Assembly: GCA_001298545.1 (NCBI GenBank)
Contig: LJCX01000029.1
Span: 186,001 to 250,000, forward strand
Reading direction: 5' to 3'
DNA: 64,000 nt
Origin: Actinobacteria bacterium OV320
Lineage (GTDB): Bacteria; Actinomycetota; Actinomycetes; Streptomycetales; Streptomycetaceae
The notes under the pieces were generated by a model. That model worked only from the letters and a program-made list of their open reading frames with translations, had not been told where the DNA came from and searched no databases. Each line of letters opens with the position of its first letter. Within the stretch, counting starts at the first letter, position 1. The position numbers and the translations under genes were made by a program. This document shows, one piece after another, positions 26,464 to 34,303 of the stretch.

Positions 26464-27816
26464 CTACCGCTTGCCGGTCGCGCGCTTCAGGGCCCGCGCC
26501 CGGCGCGCCAGGCGGCGGACGGTCGCGTTGCGCGGGATGAAGGCGAGCCGGCCCGGGACGGCACCGGGGAGGGCCATGGCCGCCAGGCGCCGGCGCTTGA
26601 AGTAGCGCCAGGTGTGCGGGTCGAGGTGCGTGGAGAGGTAGCGCTCCGCCTCGGCCCGCAGCCCCGGGTAGATCTTGGGCTGCATCGCGAAGCCGACGGC
26701 CTTGAGCAGCACGGCCAGCTCCGCCACCCGCTCCGCCGACGGCATGGCCCACGCCTGCACCGCCGGCCCGTCCGCCAGATCCGGCAGCAGGGCGTCGACG
26801 ATGGTGACCGGCACCCGGTTGCTGTTCTGGTACGGCGCGAGCCCGGCCAGCACGGTGCCGGTGCCGACCCGGGCGACCGGGAGGCCGTACAGACCGGCGG
26901 CGGTGAGCAGCGCGGTGGAGAAGCAGCCGACCACGAGGGCGGGCCGCAGCCGCTGGTAGGCCACCTCCGCGAGGACGGGCCGGTCGAGGAGGGCGAGTTC
27001 GGCGCCCAGCTTCCTCGCCTCCTCCTCCAGCAGCCGGGACCAGCGGGCGGGTGCCACGGGGTGCGGCTTGAAGACGAGCCTGCGGTGGCCGAGCGCCACG
27101 GCGCCGCGCACCATGCCCAGATGCAGCTCCTCCTCCTCGGCGTCGCCGAGGATGCCGAGCGCCGAGAGGTACTGCCCGAGGAGCAGCGCCGGTTGCTCCT
27201 CGGGGGCGGGCACCTCGGTCTCGTCCTCGGCGAGTTCGCCCAGCACCTTCAGGAACGCCTCGGACGGCACCAGCACCGGCGGCACGCCGAACTCGGTGAG
27301 CAGCAGGGGGGTGAGGCCCGGCACCAGATCGAGGTGCAGCAGCCGGTCGACCCGGGTGCCGACCAGCGGGTCGATCTTGTCGCGGGTGGGGCCGTAGCTC
27401 ATCAGGCCGTCGGCGTAGACGTCGACGGGCGCGCCGGTGAACATCTGGCACAGCGCCAGGGCCGGGTTCACCTGGATGGACTCCACGGCCAGGCGGACCT
27501 CGTCGTCACCGAGGTCCCACAGCAGCCGTACGTACCGCTCCCACATCGGGATGTCGTCCCCGCGGGGGCCCCAGCCACCGGGGTGGAAGGGGGCGATGGT
27601 CTCGTTCCAGGACAGCACCTCGTCGAAGCGCTCACGGATCCGGGCGAAGCCCGGCATGGCGTCCACGGACGGCGTGATCTCCGGATTGACCGCGTTGTTG
27701 GTGACGAGCAGCAGCCTGCGGTCGGTCGGTTCGAAGAGCCCGGCGTCGAGGGCCGCGGCCAGGGTCGCGGCGCCGTACAGGGTCGAGACGCAGAAGATCC
27801 GGGTCGTGCGAGGCAT
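26464..27816 (-). CDS. Alpha-2,8-polysialyltransferase-family protein, pair B
   Basis: 450 residues, paralogue of the pair A protein with the same layout: TRIFCVSTLYGAATLAAAL, SWNETIAPFHPGGWGPRG, VESIQVNPALALCQMF, DVYADGLMSYGPTRDKI, the HP motif FKPHPVAPARWS, VVGCFSTALLTAAGLYG and YQNSNRVPVTIVDALLP. The C-terminus is basic (RLARRARALKRATGKR). The start ATG overlaps the GT2-B stop as TGATG. Two such enzymes suggest two linkages, two chain ends or two polymers (inference). Confidence 0.85.
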   Translation of the reverse strand: MPRTTRIFCVSTLYGAATLAAALDAGLFEPTDRRLLLVTNNAVNPEITPSVDAMPGFARIRERFDEVLSWNETIAPFHPGGWGPRGDDIPMWERYVRLLWDLGDDEVRLAVESIQVNPALALCQMFTGAPVDVYADGLMSYGPTRDKIDPLVGTRVDRLLHLDLVPGLTPLLLTEFGVPPVLVPSEAFLKVLGELAEDETEVPAPEEQPALLLGQYLSALGILGDAEEEELHLGMVRGAVALGHRRLVFKPHPVAPARWSRLLEEEARKLGAELALLDRPVLAEVAYQRLRPALVVGCFSTALLTAAGLYGLPVARVGTGTVLAGLAPYQNSNRVPVTIVDALLPDLADGPAVQAWAMPSAERVAELAVLLKAVGFAMQPKIYPGLRAEAERYLSTHLDPHTWRYFKRRRLAAMALPGAVPGRLAFIPRNATVRRLARRARALKRATGKR

Positions 27817-28796
27817 CAGACGGCCACCGTCCGTGCCGCCACCGGCCTGCGCCGTACCCGCCGCAGCGCACTCGCCCGCTGTACGTCCATCGAGTCCATG
27901 ACCTCCGCGAGCACGTCCTGCGGCATGCGCTTCAGGGCGGCGGCGCACAGGGAGCGCAGTTTCCGTGCCACGGCGGGTTCGAACCTTTCGATCGAGCCGA
28001 GGTGATGCGTCATGATCGCGCAATAGGTGCGCACCGCCTTGGGCAGCAGCTTCTCGCCCTCGGCGTCCCGCGCCGTCTCCTCGATCACCTGGTCGAAGGC
28101 GCGGATGAAGTCCAGTTGCCGTACATCGCCGATCTGGGTGAGGGAGGAGGCCACCCCGCGCCGGTAGTGGACGCCCAGCAGCCCCACCACGGCGAAGGTG
28201 TCGGCCTCCCGGTGGAGCCTCCAGATCCAGGGCCGGTCCTCGGCCGTCCGCAGCCCGTCGGTGAAGTGCAGCAGTCCGCGGTCGACGAGACGGCGGTGGT
28301 AGATGCCGGCCCAGGCGTAGGCGTAGTCCACCGAAGTGGACCGGTCGGCGGGCAGGATCGCCTCCCGCGGGTTCATCACCGTCCCGCGCCTGCCGTGCGG
28401 CACGCGGTGAATGCTCCGGGCCCGCGCGGTGCACTGCACGTGGTCGGTGCGGACGAAGTCGCAATCCAGCTGCTCGATGGAGGCGAGGAGCCGGGGAAAG
28501 TATCCGGGCGCGAGCCAGTCGTCGCCGTCCAGGAAAGTCAGATAATCGCCGCGGGCCTTGTCGATGCCGGTGTTTCTCGCGGTCGCCAGCCCTCCGTTCT
28601 TTTCGTGTCTGACCAACACCGCGCCCGGCAGTTCTCGCTCCGCACGCGTGAGGATCTCCGAGGTCGCGTCGGTCGAGCAGTCGTCGACCAGGATGAACTC
28701 GAAGTCCTCGCGTGCGTTCGAACGCAGGCTCGTCAGGGTGTCGGGCGCGTATTGCTGAACGTTGTAGAACGGCACGATCACGGAAAGCTTGGGCAC
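27816..28796 (-). CDS. GT2 glycosyltransferase, pair B
   Basis: 326 residues from GTG 28796, where family similarity begins (VPKLSVIVPFYNVQQYAPDT). GT-A motifs: FILVDDCSTDATSEIL and LATARNTGIDKARGDYLTFLDGDDWLAPGYF. The second half matches pair A: FVRTDHVQCTA, TAEDRPWIWRLHR, RRGVASSLTQIGDVRQLDF. It is coupled to the pair B polysialyltransferase-like gene. The frame stays open upstream to 30368 only because of GC bias. Confidence 0.9.
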   Translation of the reverse strand: MPKLSVIVPFYNVQQYAPDTLTSLRSNAREDFEFILVDDCSTDATSEILTRAERELPGAVLVRHEKNGGLATARNTGIDKARGDYLTFLDGDDWLAPGYFPRLLASIEQLDCDFVRTDHVQCTARARSIHRVPHGRRGTVMNPREAILPADRSTSVDYAYAWAGIYHRRLVDRGLLHFTDGLRTAEDRPWIWRLHREADTFAVVGLLGVHYRRGVASSLTQIGDVRQLDFIRAFDQVIEETARDAEGEKLLPKAVRTYCAIMTHHLGSIERFEPAVARKLRSLCAAALKRMPQDVLAEVMDSMDVQRASALRRVRRRPVAARTVAV

Positions 28797-28933
28797 CTGC
28801 GAAACCCTAGAAGGGCACCCGGCGGCAAAACTTTCCGGTGTGGATACGGGGGGTGAACTCGATGTGTCGGAATGGTGCACCCCCTGCGCTTTCGTTTGAT
28901 AGGCGGGCCAGTTCGGCGTTCGGTGGTCCGCTG

Positions 28934-28948
28934 TTAACTTTTTGTTGA
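28934..28948 (+). promoter_or_regulatory. Promoter-like motif TTAACTTTTTGTTGA
   Basis: An AT-rich 15-mer in the divergent gap between GT2-B and the DUF6716 gene. A near copy, TTGAACTTTTGTTGA, lies at 34237-34251 before the M20 peptidase gene. A shared promoter or activator element is possible. Confidence 0.35.
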
Positions 28949-28994
28949 GGGGTGATTGGGCAAAGCCTGGCTTTTGCTTTCTAGCGTCTTGGCC

Positions 28995-30335
28995 GTGCCA
29001 GCAAGTACTGCCAACCCCCCACGGATCGCCGTCCTCGCGGACTCCGACACCCGATGGAAATGGGGTGCGCTGACCGCGACGCGGATCGCGCCCTCCATGG
29101 AAGCCGGATCCGGGAGCGGGGCGCAAGTCGCCCCCGTCCTGGACGGATTCCTGCTGCGCGGCCGGGCCACCCCGACCCCCCGCCAACTGGCCGAGGTCGG
29201 CGTGCACGCCGACTCGCTGAGCGAGGTCACCGCGCTCGAGTTCCTGCGCGCCACGACGCGGACCTCGTACGACGTCCTCGTCCTCGCCCTGGTCGGCGGC
29301 GGCGTCCAGGCGATCCTGCACGGCCTGAAGCGGATCTGGGAGGGACGGACCGAGCGTCCCGTCGTCGTCACCGGCTATGTCGGCGTCGTCTACGAGAAGC
29401 TCGCCGACGGCCTGCTGCTGCGGCACGGCGCCGACCTCGTCCTCGCCAACTCCCGCCAGGACGCCGAGCGTTTCCGCGCCGTGTACGAGGGCGTGGGCGC
29501 CGACGCCTCCTCGGTCACCGAAGTGGCCCTGCCGTTCCTGGGCGGTGCCCCGTACACGGGTGAACACGACCCCTACACCGTCGTCTTCGCCGCCCAGCCC
29601 TCCGTGCCGGAGAACCGCAGGGACCGTACGTACCTGCTCGACCGGCTGGTGCGGCACGCGCGCCTGCACCCCGAGCGGGAGGTGCTGCTGAAGCTCCGTT
29701 CCAAGCCGGGCGAGCACACCACCCACATCGAGGAGCTGCCCTACCAGAAGCTGGTGCAGAAGCTCGATCCGCCGCCCAACTTCCGTCTGGTGTACGGGAA
29801 CATGGGCGAAGTCCTCGACCGCACCGACCTCATGGTCACGGTCAGTTCGACGGCCGCCCTGGAGTCCCTGCACCGCCGGGTCCCCACGGTCGTCCTCACC
29901 GACCTCGGGGTGCGCGAGGCGCTCGGCAACCACCACTTCGTCGGCTCCGGCTGCCTCGCCTCCTGGGACCAGCTCGACGCCGGGCACCGGCCCGCCCCCG
30001 ACGAGGAGTGGGTGGCCCGGCAGGGCGTCGCGGTGGACGGCTCGTACGCGACGGCCTTCGACGCCGCGCGTGAGCGGATCGGCAAAGCGCTCAGCGGTCC
30101 CGGAGGCCTTCCGCCCCTCGCCCCCTACTACACGCCCGCCACCGCGCCCGGCTATCTGCCCGGCATCCTCGCCCGCCACCACCTCGGCCCCGACGGCAGC
30201 CCGCTGCCCGGCGCGCCCGCCGCCGACCGGGAGCCGGGACCGGTCCGGCAGATCGTGCGCCGGGCGGCGCGCGGCGCCTACCGGCACGGCGTGCAGCGGG
30301 TGGCGCCGGTGATCCGGCGGATGGGGGAGCTGTGA
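28995..30335 (+). CDS. DUF6716 putative glycosyltransferase
   Basis: 446 residues from GTG 28995. GT-B-like: PPRIAVLADSDTRWKWGALTA at the N-terminus, VVVTGYVGVVYEKLADGLLLRHGADLVLANSRQD in the middle, and a C-terminal lobe with VLLKLRSKPGEHTTHIEELPY and VSSTAALESLHRRVPTVVLTDLG, similar to the donor-binding lobe of sialyl/polysialyltransferases. The C-terminus is basic. It heads a four-gene run with the nonulosonate genes. Donor and acceptor are unknown; CMP-nonulosonate is the obvious candidate. Confidence 0.75.
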   Translation: MPASTANPPRIAVLADSDTRWKWGALTATRIAPSMEAGSGSGAQVAPVLDGFLLRGRATPTPRQLAEVGVHADSLSEVTALEFLRATTRTSYDVLVLALVGGGVQAILHGLKRIWEGRTERPVVVTGYVGVVYEKLADGLLLRHGADLVLANSRQDAERFRAVYEGVGADASSVTEVALPFLGGAPYTGEHDPYTVVFAAQPSVPENRRDRTYLLDRLVRHARLHPEREVLLKLRSKPGEHTTHIEELPYQKLVQKLDPPPNFRLVYGNMGEVLDRTDLMVTVSSTAALESLHRRVPTVVLTDLGVREALGNHHFVGSGCLASWDQLDAGHRPAPDEEWVARQGVAVDGSYATAFDAARERIGKALSGPGGLPPLAPYYTPATAPGYLPGILARHHLGPDGSPLPGAPAADREPGPVRQIVRRAARGAYRHGVQRVAPVIRRMGEL

Positions 30336-30355
30336 CCCGTCAAGGAGAGAAACCC

Positions 30356-31606
30356 ATGTCCGACTCACCAGCCGGGGTGCGCCGTGTGCTCGCGGTGATC
30401 CCCGCGCGCGGCGGCTCCAAGGGCGTGCCCGCGAAGAACCTCGCGCCCGTGGGCGGGGTACCGCTCGTCACCCGCGCGGTCCGCGAATGCCGGGCGACCC
30501 GTCTCGTGACGGACGTCGTCGTCTCCACCGACGACCACGCCATCGCGGCCGCGGCGCGCGAGGCGGGCGCGGAGGTCGTGCTGCGGCCCGCCGCCATCGC
30601 CGGCGACACCGCGACCTCCGAGGCGGCCGTCCTGCACGCCCTGGACGCCCACGAGGCACTGCACGGCTCCCCGGTCGACGCCGTCCTGCTCGTGCAGTGC
30701 ACCAGCCCCTTCCTCGTCCGCGACGACATCGACGGCGTCGCCGCGGCCGTCGTCGAGCAGGGCGCCGACACCGCGGTGACGGTCGCTCCGTTCCACGGCT
30801 TCGTCTGGCGCGTCGGGGACACCGCGCAGGACGCGGACGCCGACGGGGGCCCCGGTGGCCCGGCCGGCGGCTTCGGCGTCAACCACGACAAGGCCTTCCG
30901 CCCCCGCCGCCAGGACCGGCCCCAGGACCTCCTGGAGACCGGCGCCGCCTACGCCATGGAGACCGACGGCTTCCGCGCGCACGGCCACCGCTTCTTCGGC
31001 CGCACGGAACTCGTCCGCACCGACCCCGCCCGGGTCCTGGAGATCGACGACCCGCACGACCTGAACCGGGCCCGTGCGCTGGCGCCCCTCTTCGACACCA
31101 ACCGGCCCGGCTCCCTCCCCACGGCCGCCGACATCGACGCGGTCGTCCTCGACTTCGACGGCACCCAGACCGACGACCGGGTGCTGATCGACTCCGACGG
31201 ACGGGAGTTCGTCTCCGTGCACCGCGGCGACGGCCTCGGCATCGCCGCCCTGCGCAGGGCGGGCCTGCGGATGCTGATCCTGTCGACCGAACATAACCCG
31301 GTCGTCGCCGCCCGGGCCCGGAAGCTGAAACTCCCGGTCCTGCACGGCATCGACCGCAAGGACCTCGCGCTCAAGCAGTGGTGCGAGGAACAGGGCATCG
31401 CGCCGGAGCGCGTGCTCTACGTCGGCAACGACGTCAACGACCTCCCCTGCTTCGCCCTCGTGGGCTGGCCGGTGGCGGTCGCGAGCGCCCACGACGTCGT
31501 CCGCGGCGCCGCCCGCGCGGTCACCACCCTCCCCGGTGGCGACGGCGCGATCCGGGAGATCGCCGGCTGGATCCTCGGACCCTCTCTCGACCCCCTCACC
31601 ACGTAA
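30356..31606 (+). CDS. CMP-nonulosonate synthetase fused to HAD phosphatase
   Basis: 416 residues, two domains. The N-terminal half (about 1-235) is an N-acylneuraminate cytidylyltransferase: VLAVIPARGGSKGVPAKNL, VVSTDDHAIAAAAREAGAEV, LLVQCTSPFL, LLETGAAYAMETDGF. The C-terminal half (about 260-410) is a KdsC-type HAD phosphatase with all motifs intact: VVLDFDGTQTDD (nucleophile Asp), LILSTEHN, GIDRKDLAL (Lys) and YVGNDVNDLPCF. It would make CMP-nonulosonate and remove the phosphate from a 9-phosphate precursor. AAGGAGA 8 nt before ATG 30356 sets the start. Confidence 0.92.
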   Translation: MSDSPAGVRRVLAVIPARGGSKGVPAKNLAPVGGVPLVTRAVRECRATRLVTDVVVSTDDHAIAAAAREAGAEVVLRPAAIAGDTATSEAAVLHALDAHEALHGSPVDAVLLVQCTSPFLVRDDIDGVAAAVVEQGADTAVTVAPFHGFVWRVGDTAQDADADGGPGGPAGGFGVNHDKAFRPRRQDRPQDLLETGAAYAMETDGFRAHGHRFFGRTELVRTDPARVLEIDDPHDLNRARALAPLFDTNRPGSLPTAADIDAVVLDFDGTQTDDRVLIDSDGREFVSVHRGDGLGIAALRRAGLRMLILSTEHNPVVAARARKLKLPVLHGIDRKDLALKQWCEEQGIAPERVLYVGNDVNDLPCFALVGWPVAVASAHDVVRGAARAVTTLPGGDGAIREIAGWILGPSLDPLTT

Positions 31607-31619
31607 GGACATCTGCGCC

Positions 31620-32558
31620 ATGAGCACCAACTCCCGTCTGCGTGCCTTCGGTTCCCGCGAGGTCGGTCCCGGCAGGCCCGTCTACATCTGCGGCGAGATC
31701 GGCATCAACCACAACGGCGAGCTCGAGAACGCGTTCAAACTGATCGACGTGGCCGCCGAAGCCGGCTGCGACGCCGTGAAGTTCCAGAAGCGCACCCCCG
31801 AGATCTGCACCCCGCGCGACCAGTGGGACATCGAGCGCGACACCCCCTGGGGCCGGATGACCTACATCGACTACCGCCACCGCGTCGAGTTCGGCGAGGA
31901 CGAGTACCGGCAGATCGACGAGTACTGCAAGGAGAAGGGCATCGCCTGGTTCGCGTCCCCGTGGGACACCGAGGCGGTCGCCTTCCTGGAGAAGTTCGAC
32001 GTCCCGGCGCACAAGGTGGCGTCCGCCTCGCTGACGGACGACGAGCTGCTGCGCGCCCTGCGCTCCACCAACCGCGCCGTCATCCTCTCCACCGGCATGT
32101 CGACGCCGCGCCAGATCCGGCACGCGGTCGAGGTCCTCGGCAGCGACAACATCCTCATGTGCCACGCCACCTCCACCTACCCGGCCAAGGCCGAGGAGCT
32201 CAACCTCCGCGTGATCAACACGCTGGAGAAGGAGTACCCGAACGTCCCGATCGGCTACTCCGGCCACGAGACCGGCCTGCAGACCACCCTCGCCGCGGTC
32301 GCGCTGGGCGCCGCCTTCGTCGAGCGCCACATCACCCTCGACCGCGCGATGTGGGGCTCCGACCAGGCCGCCTCCGTCGAGCCGGGCGGCCTCACCCGCC
32401 TCGTCCGTGACATCCGCACCATCGAGGCCTCCCTCGGCGACGGTGTCAAGAAGGTCTACGACTCGGAGCTCGGCCCCATGAAGAAGCTGCGCCGCGTCTC
32501 GGGCGTCGTCGCGGAGGCGGAGATCGCGGCGGCGGCGGGCGAACCGGTCGCGGTGTGA
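31620..32558 (+). CDS. Nonulosonate (sialic acid/Kdn) synthase, NeuB family
   Basis: 312 residues. Condenses phosphoenolpyruvate with a C6 sugar to form a C9 nonulosonate. NeuB barrel motifs: YICGEIGINHNGELENAFKLID, CDAVKFQKRTPEICT, FASPWDTEAVAFL, VILSTGMSTPRQI, CHATSTYPAKAEELNLRVI, IGYSGHETGLQTTLAAVALGA, VERHITLDRAMWGSDQAASVEP. The usual C-terminal SAF (antifreeze-like) domain is missing; family members are normally about 340-360 residues. It follows the synthetase fusion by 13 bp. The substrate may be mannose or mannose-6-phosphate, since no epimerase gene is nearby. Confidence 0.9.
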   Translation: MSTNSRLRAFGSREVGPGRPVYICGEIGINHNGELENAFKLIDVAAEAGCDAVKFQKRTPEICTPRDQWDIERDTPWGRMTYIDYRHRVEFGEDEYRQIDEYCKEKGIAWFASPWDTEAVAFLEKFDVPAHKVASASLTDDELLRALRSTNRAVILSTGMSTPRQIRHAVEVLGSDNILMCHATSTYPAKAEELNLRVINTLEKEYPNVPIGYSGHETGLQTTLAAVALGAAFVERHITLDRAMWGSDQAASVEPGGLTRLVRDIRTIEASLGDGVKKVYDSELGPMKKLRRVSGVVAEAEIAAAAGEPVAV

Positions 32559-32601
32559 CCTGAATACCCCTCCGAGTGCCTTACGGGATGGTCGTCCGAC
32601 G

Positions 32602-33693
32602 ATGAGTCCTCGCGCCGGGAAGAACACCGGCCACACCCCCCACACCCTCGCCTTCGTCGAGAGTCCGGTGCAGCTCCTGAACGTCCTGGAGTGGGCGCAC
32701 GCCCGGGAACTGCGTCCGCGCGAGGAGCCCGGCGCGGGGCTGACCCTCGTCGTCCTGTCCCCGACCGACCCGATGACCCGCGGCCAGCTGCGCCGCATGG
32801 CCGAGCTGGCCCGCCGGGAAGGGCACACGGTCCGCTGGGAGGAGGCCCGCGGCGGCACCACGGCGCCCTTCCGCACCATCGGCGGCCTCACCCCACTGCT
32901 GCGGCGCGCGGAACGGATGGTGATGGGCGACCCGTTCTCCCGGTACGTCCAGCTGCTGCTGACCATCACCAGGGCGAGCGAGCTGGTCGTGGTGGACGAC
33001 GGGACGGCGACGATGGAGTTCGTGGGCCAGCTGGCCCGTGGCGAACGCCTCGTCCGCTGGCACCGCAATGGCGGCCGCACGGGCCCCCGCGACGTGCTCT
33101 TCGCGCCGGTGTCCGCCGCGGCCCGCCGCCGGCTGACCCCCGGCCCGGAGCGCGGGGTCGAGGTCTTCTCCTCCATGCCCATCAAGGACGCCCCCGACGG
33201 CGTCACGATCACGTCCAACGTGTTCGCCTGGACCCGCGACCGCTTCGGCCCGCCGCGGGTGACGAAGAGCGCGGACATGGTCGGCACCTCGCTGGTGGAG
33301 ACCGGCGTGGTGGACGCCGACCGCTATGTGGAGGCGGTCCGGACGCTGGCCGAGGCCCACGGCGCGACCCGCTACTTCGCGCACCGCCGGGAGAGCACGG
33401 AGAAACTCCACCGGCTGGCCGTCGAGACGGGTCTGGAGGTGGTCCGCCCGGAGCTCCCGCTGGAACTGATCGCCCGCCGCGGCCCCATCGGCCGGACCGT
33501 CCTCAGCTTCCCCTCCACGGTCGTCCACACCCTGCCGCTGGCCCTGTCCGGCACGGACGTCCGGGTCGCGGTCTGCGACATCGACCCGGCCTGGCTGACG
33601 GACCACGCCTCGCCCAGAGCCCAGGGGTTCCTGTCCGGGGTGACGGGCACGGCCAGGGACGTCCACCGGCTGGCAGCGGTGAGCGTGCTCTGA
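32602..33693 (+). CDS. Putative glycosyltransferase (GT52/sialyltransferase-like)
   Basis: 363 residues, last gene of the nonulosonate run. It opens TLAFVESPVQLLNVLEWAHA, reminiscent of the first strand of GT52 sialyltransferases, followed by LVVVDDGTATMEFVGQLARG and, in the C-terminal lobe, ATRYFAHRRESTEKLHRL and VLSFPSTVVHTLPLAL, which parallel the HP/S(x)S donor motifs of sialyl- and polysialyltransferases. No membrane helix. A CMP-nonulosonate transferase role is inferred; similarity is weak by eye. Confidence 0.6.
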   Translation: MSPRAGKNTGHTPHTLAFVESPVQLLNVLEWAHARELRPREEPGAGLTLVVLSPTDPMTRGQLRRMAELARREGHTVRWEEARGGTTAPFRTIGGLTPLLRRAERMVMGDPFSRYVQLLLTITRASELVVVDDGTATMEFVGQLARGERLVRWHRNGGRTGPRDVLFAPVSAAARRRLTPGPERGVEVFSSMPIKDAPDGVTITSNVFAWTRDRFGPPRVTKSADMVGTSLVETGVVDADRYVEAVRTLAEAHGATRYFAHRRESTEKLHRLAVETGLEVVRPELPLELIARRGPIGRTVLSFPSTVVHTLPLALSGTDVRVAVCDIDPAWLTDHASPRAQGFLSGVTGTARDVHRLAAVSVL

Positions 33694-33714
33694 CGAGGGC
33701 CGGGACCAGGGTGT

Positions 33715-34002
33715 CTACGAGCCGCTGCCCCGTGGGGGCGGCGGCTCCGCCCGTTCCTCCGCCCGTTCCTCCGCCCGTTCCTCCGCCCGTTCCTCCTCCC
33801 AACGGCCGAACCCGTCGAAGAAGCTTTCCTCGCGCTCGGCGCGCGCCCTGTCGCGCCACCGGGTGAACGCCCACAGCACCCCCGCGAGCAGACACGCCGT
33901 GACGGCCATCACCGTCAGCCCGGTCAGCGCCAGCGCCACCACGCCCCTCGCCAGGACCCCGGGGATCCGATCCTCGCCGCAGCCGCACGTCATCGTCTCC
34001 AT
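33715..34002 (-). CDS. Small single-pass membrane protein with RAEE repeats
   Basis: 95 residues. N-terminal METMTCGCGEDRIPG, then one hydrophobic segment (ARGVVALALTGLTVMAVTACLLAGVLWAF), a basic turn RWRDRARAER and an acidic tail made of ERAE repeats ending in PPPPRG. No known family. The tail is encoded by a 12-bp tandem repeat. ATG 33993 is an alternative start. The hydrophobic segment and positive-inside rule support a real gene, but coding evidence is limited. Confidence 0.45.
   Translation of the reverse strand: METMTCGCGEDRIPGVLARGVVALALTGLTVMAVTACLLAGVLWAFTRWRDRARAEREESFFDGFGRWEEERAEERAEERAEERAEPPPPRGSGS
33752..33799. repeat. Four 12-bp tandem repeats
   Basis: CGTTCCTCCGCC three times plus CGTTCCTCCTCC, in register with codons of the minus-strand small membrane protein. 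Likely to vary in copy number between strains. Confidence 0.9.
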
Positions 34003-34148
34003 GAGGGCACCGTGCCCGGTCGGCCCCGCGCCGTCGCCCAGCGTCGCGCAATCGCTGCACGGAGGTGATGATTCCGGGATCGGTCCCGGTACGTGGACAG
34101 ACCCAGCGTGCCTCTAGTGGTCCGTGTAATCGTGAAAGGAAGGAAGAA

Positions 34149-34232
34149 GTGTGGGTGCCGACCGAGAAGCCGGCGAGTTTACCCATCCACCACAACAGCC
34201 ATGCGCCGCGCGGCCAACTTTTCTTCGCCTAA
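34149..34232 (+). CDS. Possible 27-residue peptide with a TTA codon
   Basis: A very strong purine-rich ribosome-binding site (AAAGGAAGGAAGAA) leads into GTG 34149. The peptide starts VWVPTEKPAS, contains IHHNSHAPRG and ends LFFA. Codon 11 is TTA, the rare bldA-dependent leucine codon. It ends 60 bp before the M20 peptidase gene and could be a leader peptide or small protein. It matches no family I know. Confidence 0.4.
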   Translation: MWVPTEKPASLPIHHNSHAPRGQLFFA

Positions 34233-34236
34233 CGGG

Positions 34237-34251
34237 TTGAACTTTTGTTGA
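34237..34251 (+). promoter_or_regulatory. Promoter-like motif TTGAACTTTTGTTGA
   Basis: Near copy of the element at 28934-28948, about 50 bp upstream of the M20 peptidase start. An AT-rich patch in GC-rich DNA. Confidence 0.35.
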
Positions 34252-34303
34252 TCGGGTCAGTTGGCCGCCCGGGCGTCCTACCCTTCAGAGGGTGAAGCAA
34301 CTG

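Noticed and set aside
28797..30368. Upstream extension of the GT2-B frame
   Set aside because: Open by GC bias and antisense to the DUF6716 gene; GT2 similarity begins at GTG 28796.
17854..33693. Genomic island or prophage carrying the glycan genes
   Set aside because: No integrase, transposase, tRNA target or flanking repeat was seen, and codon use matches the rest of the window.
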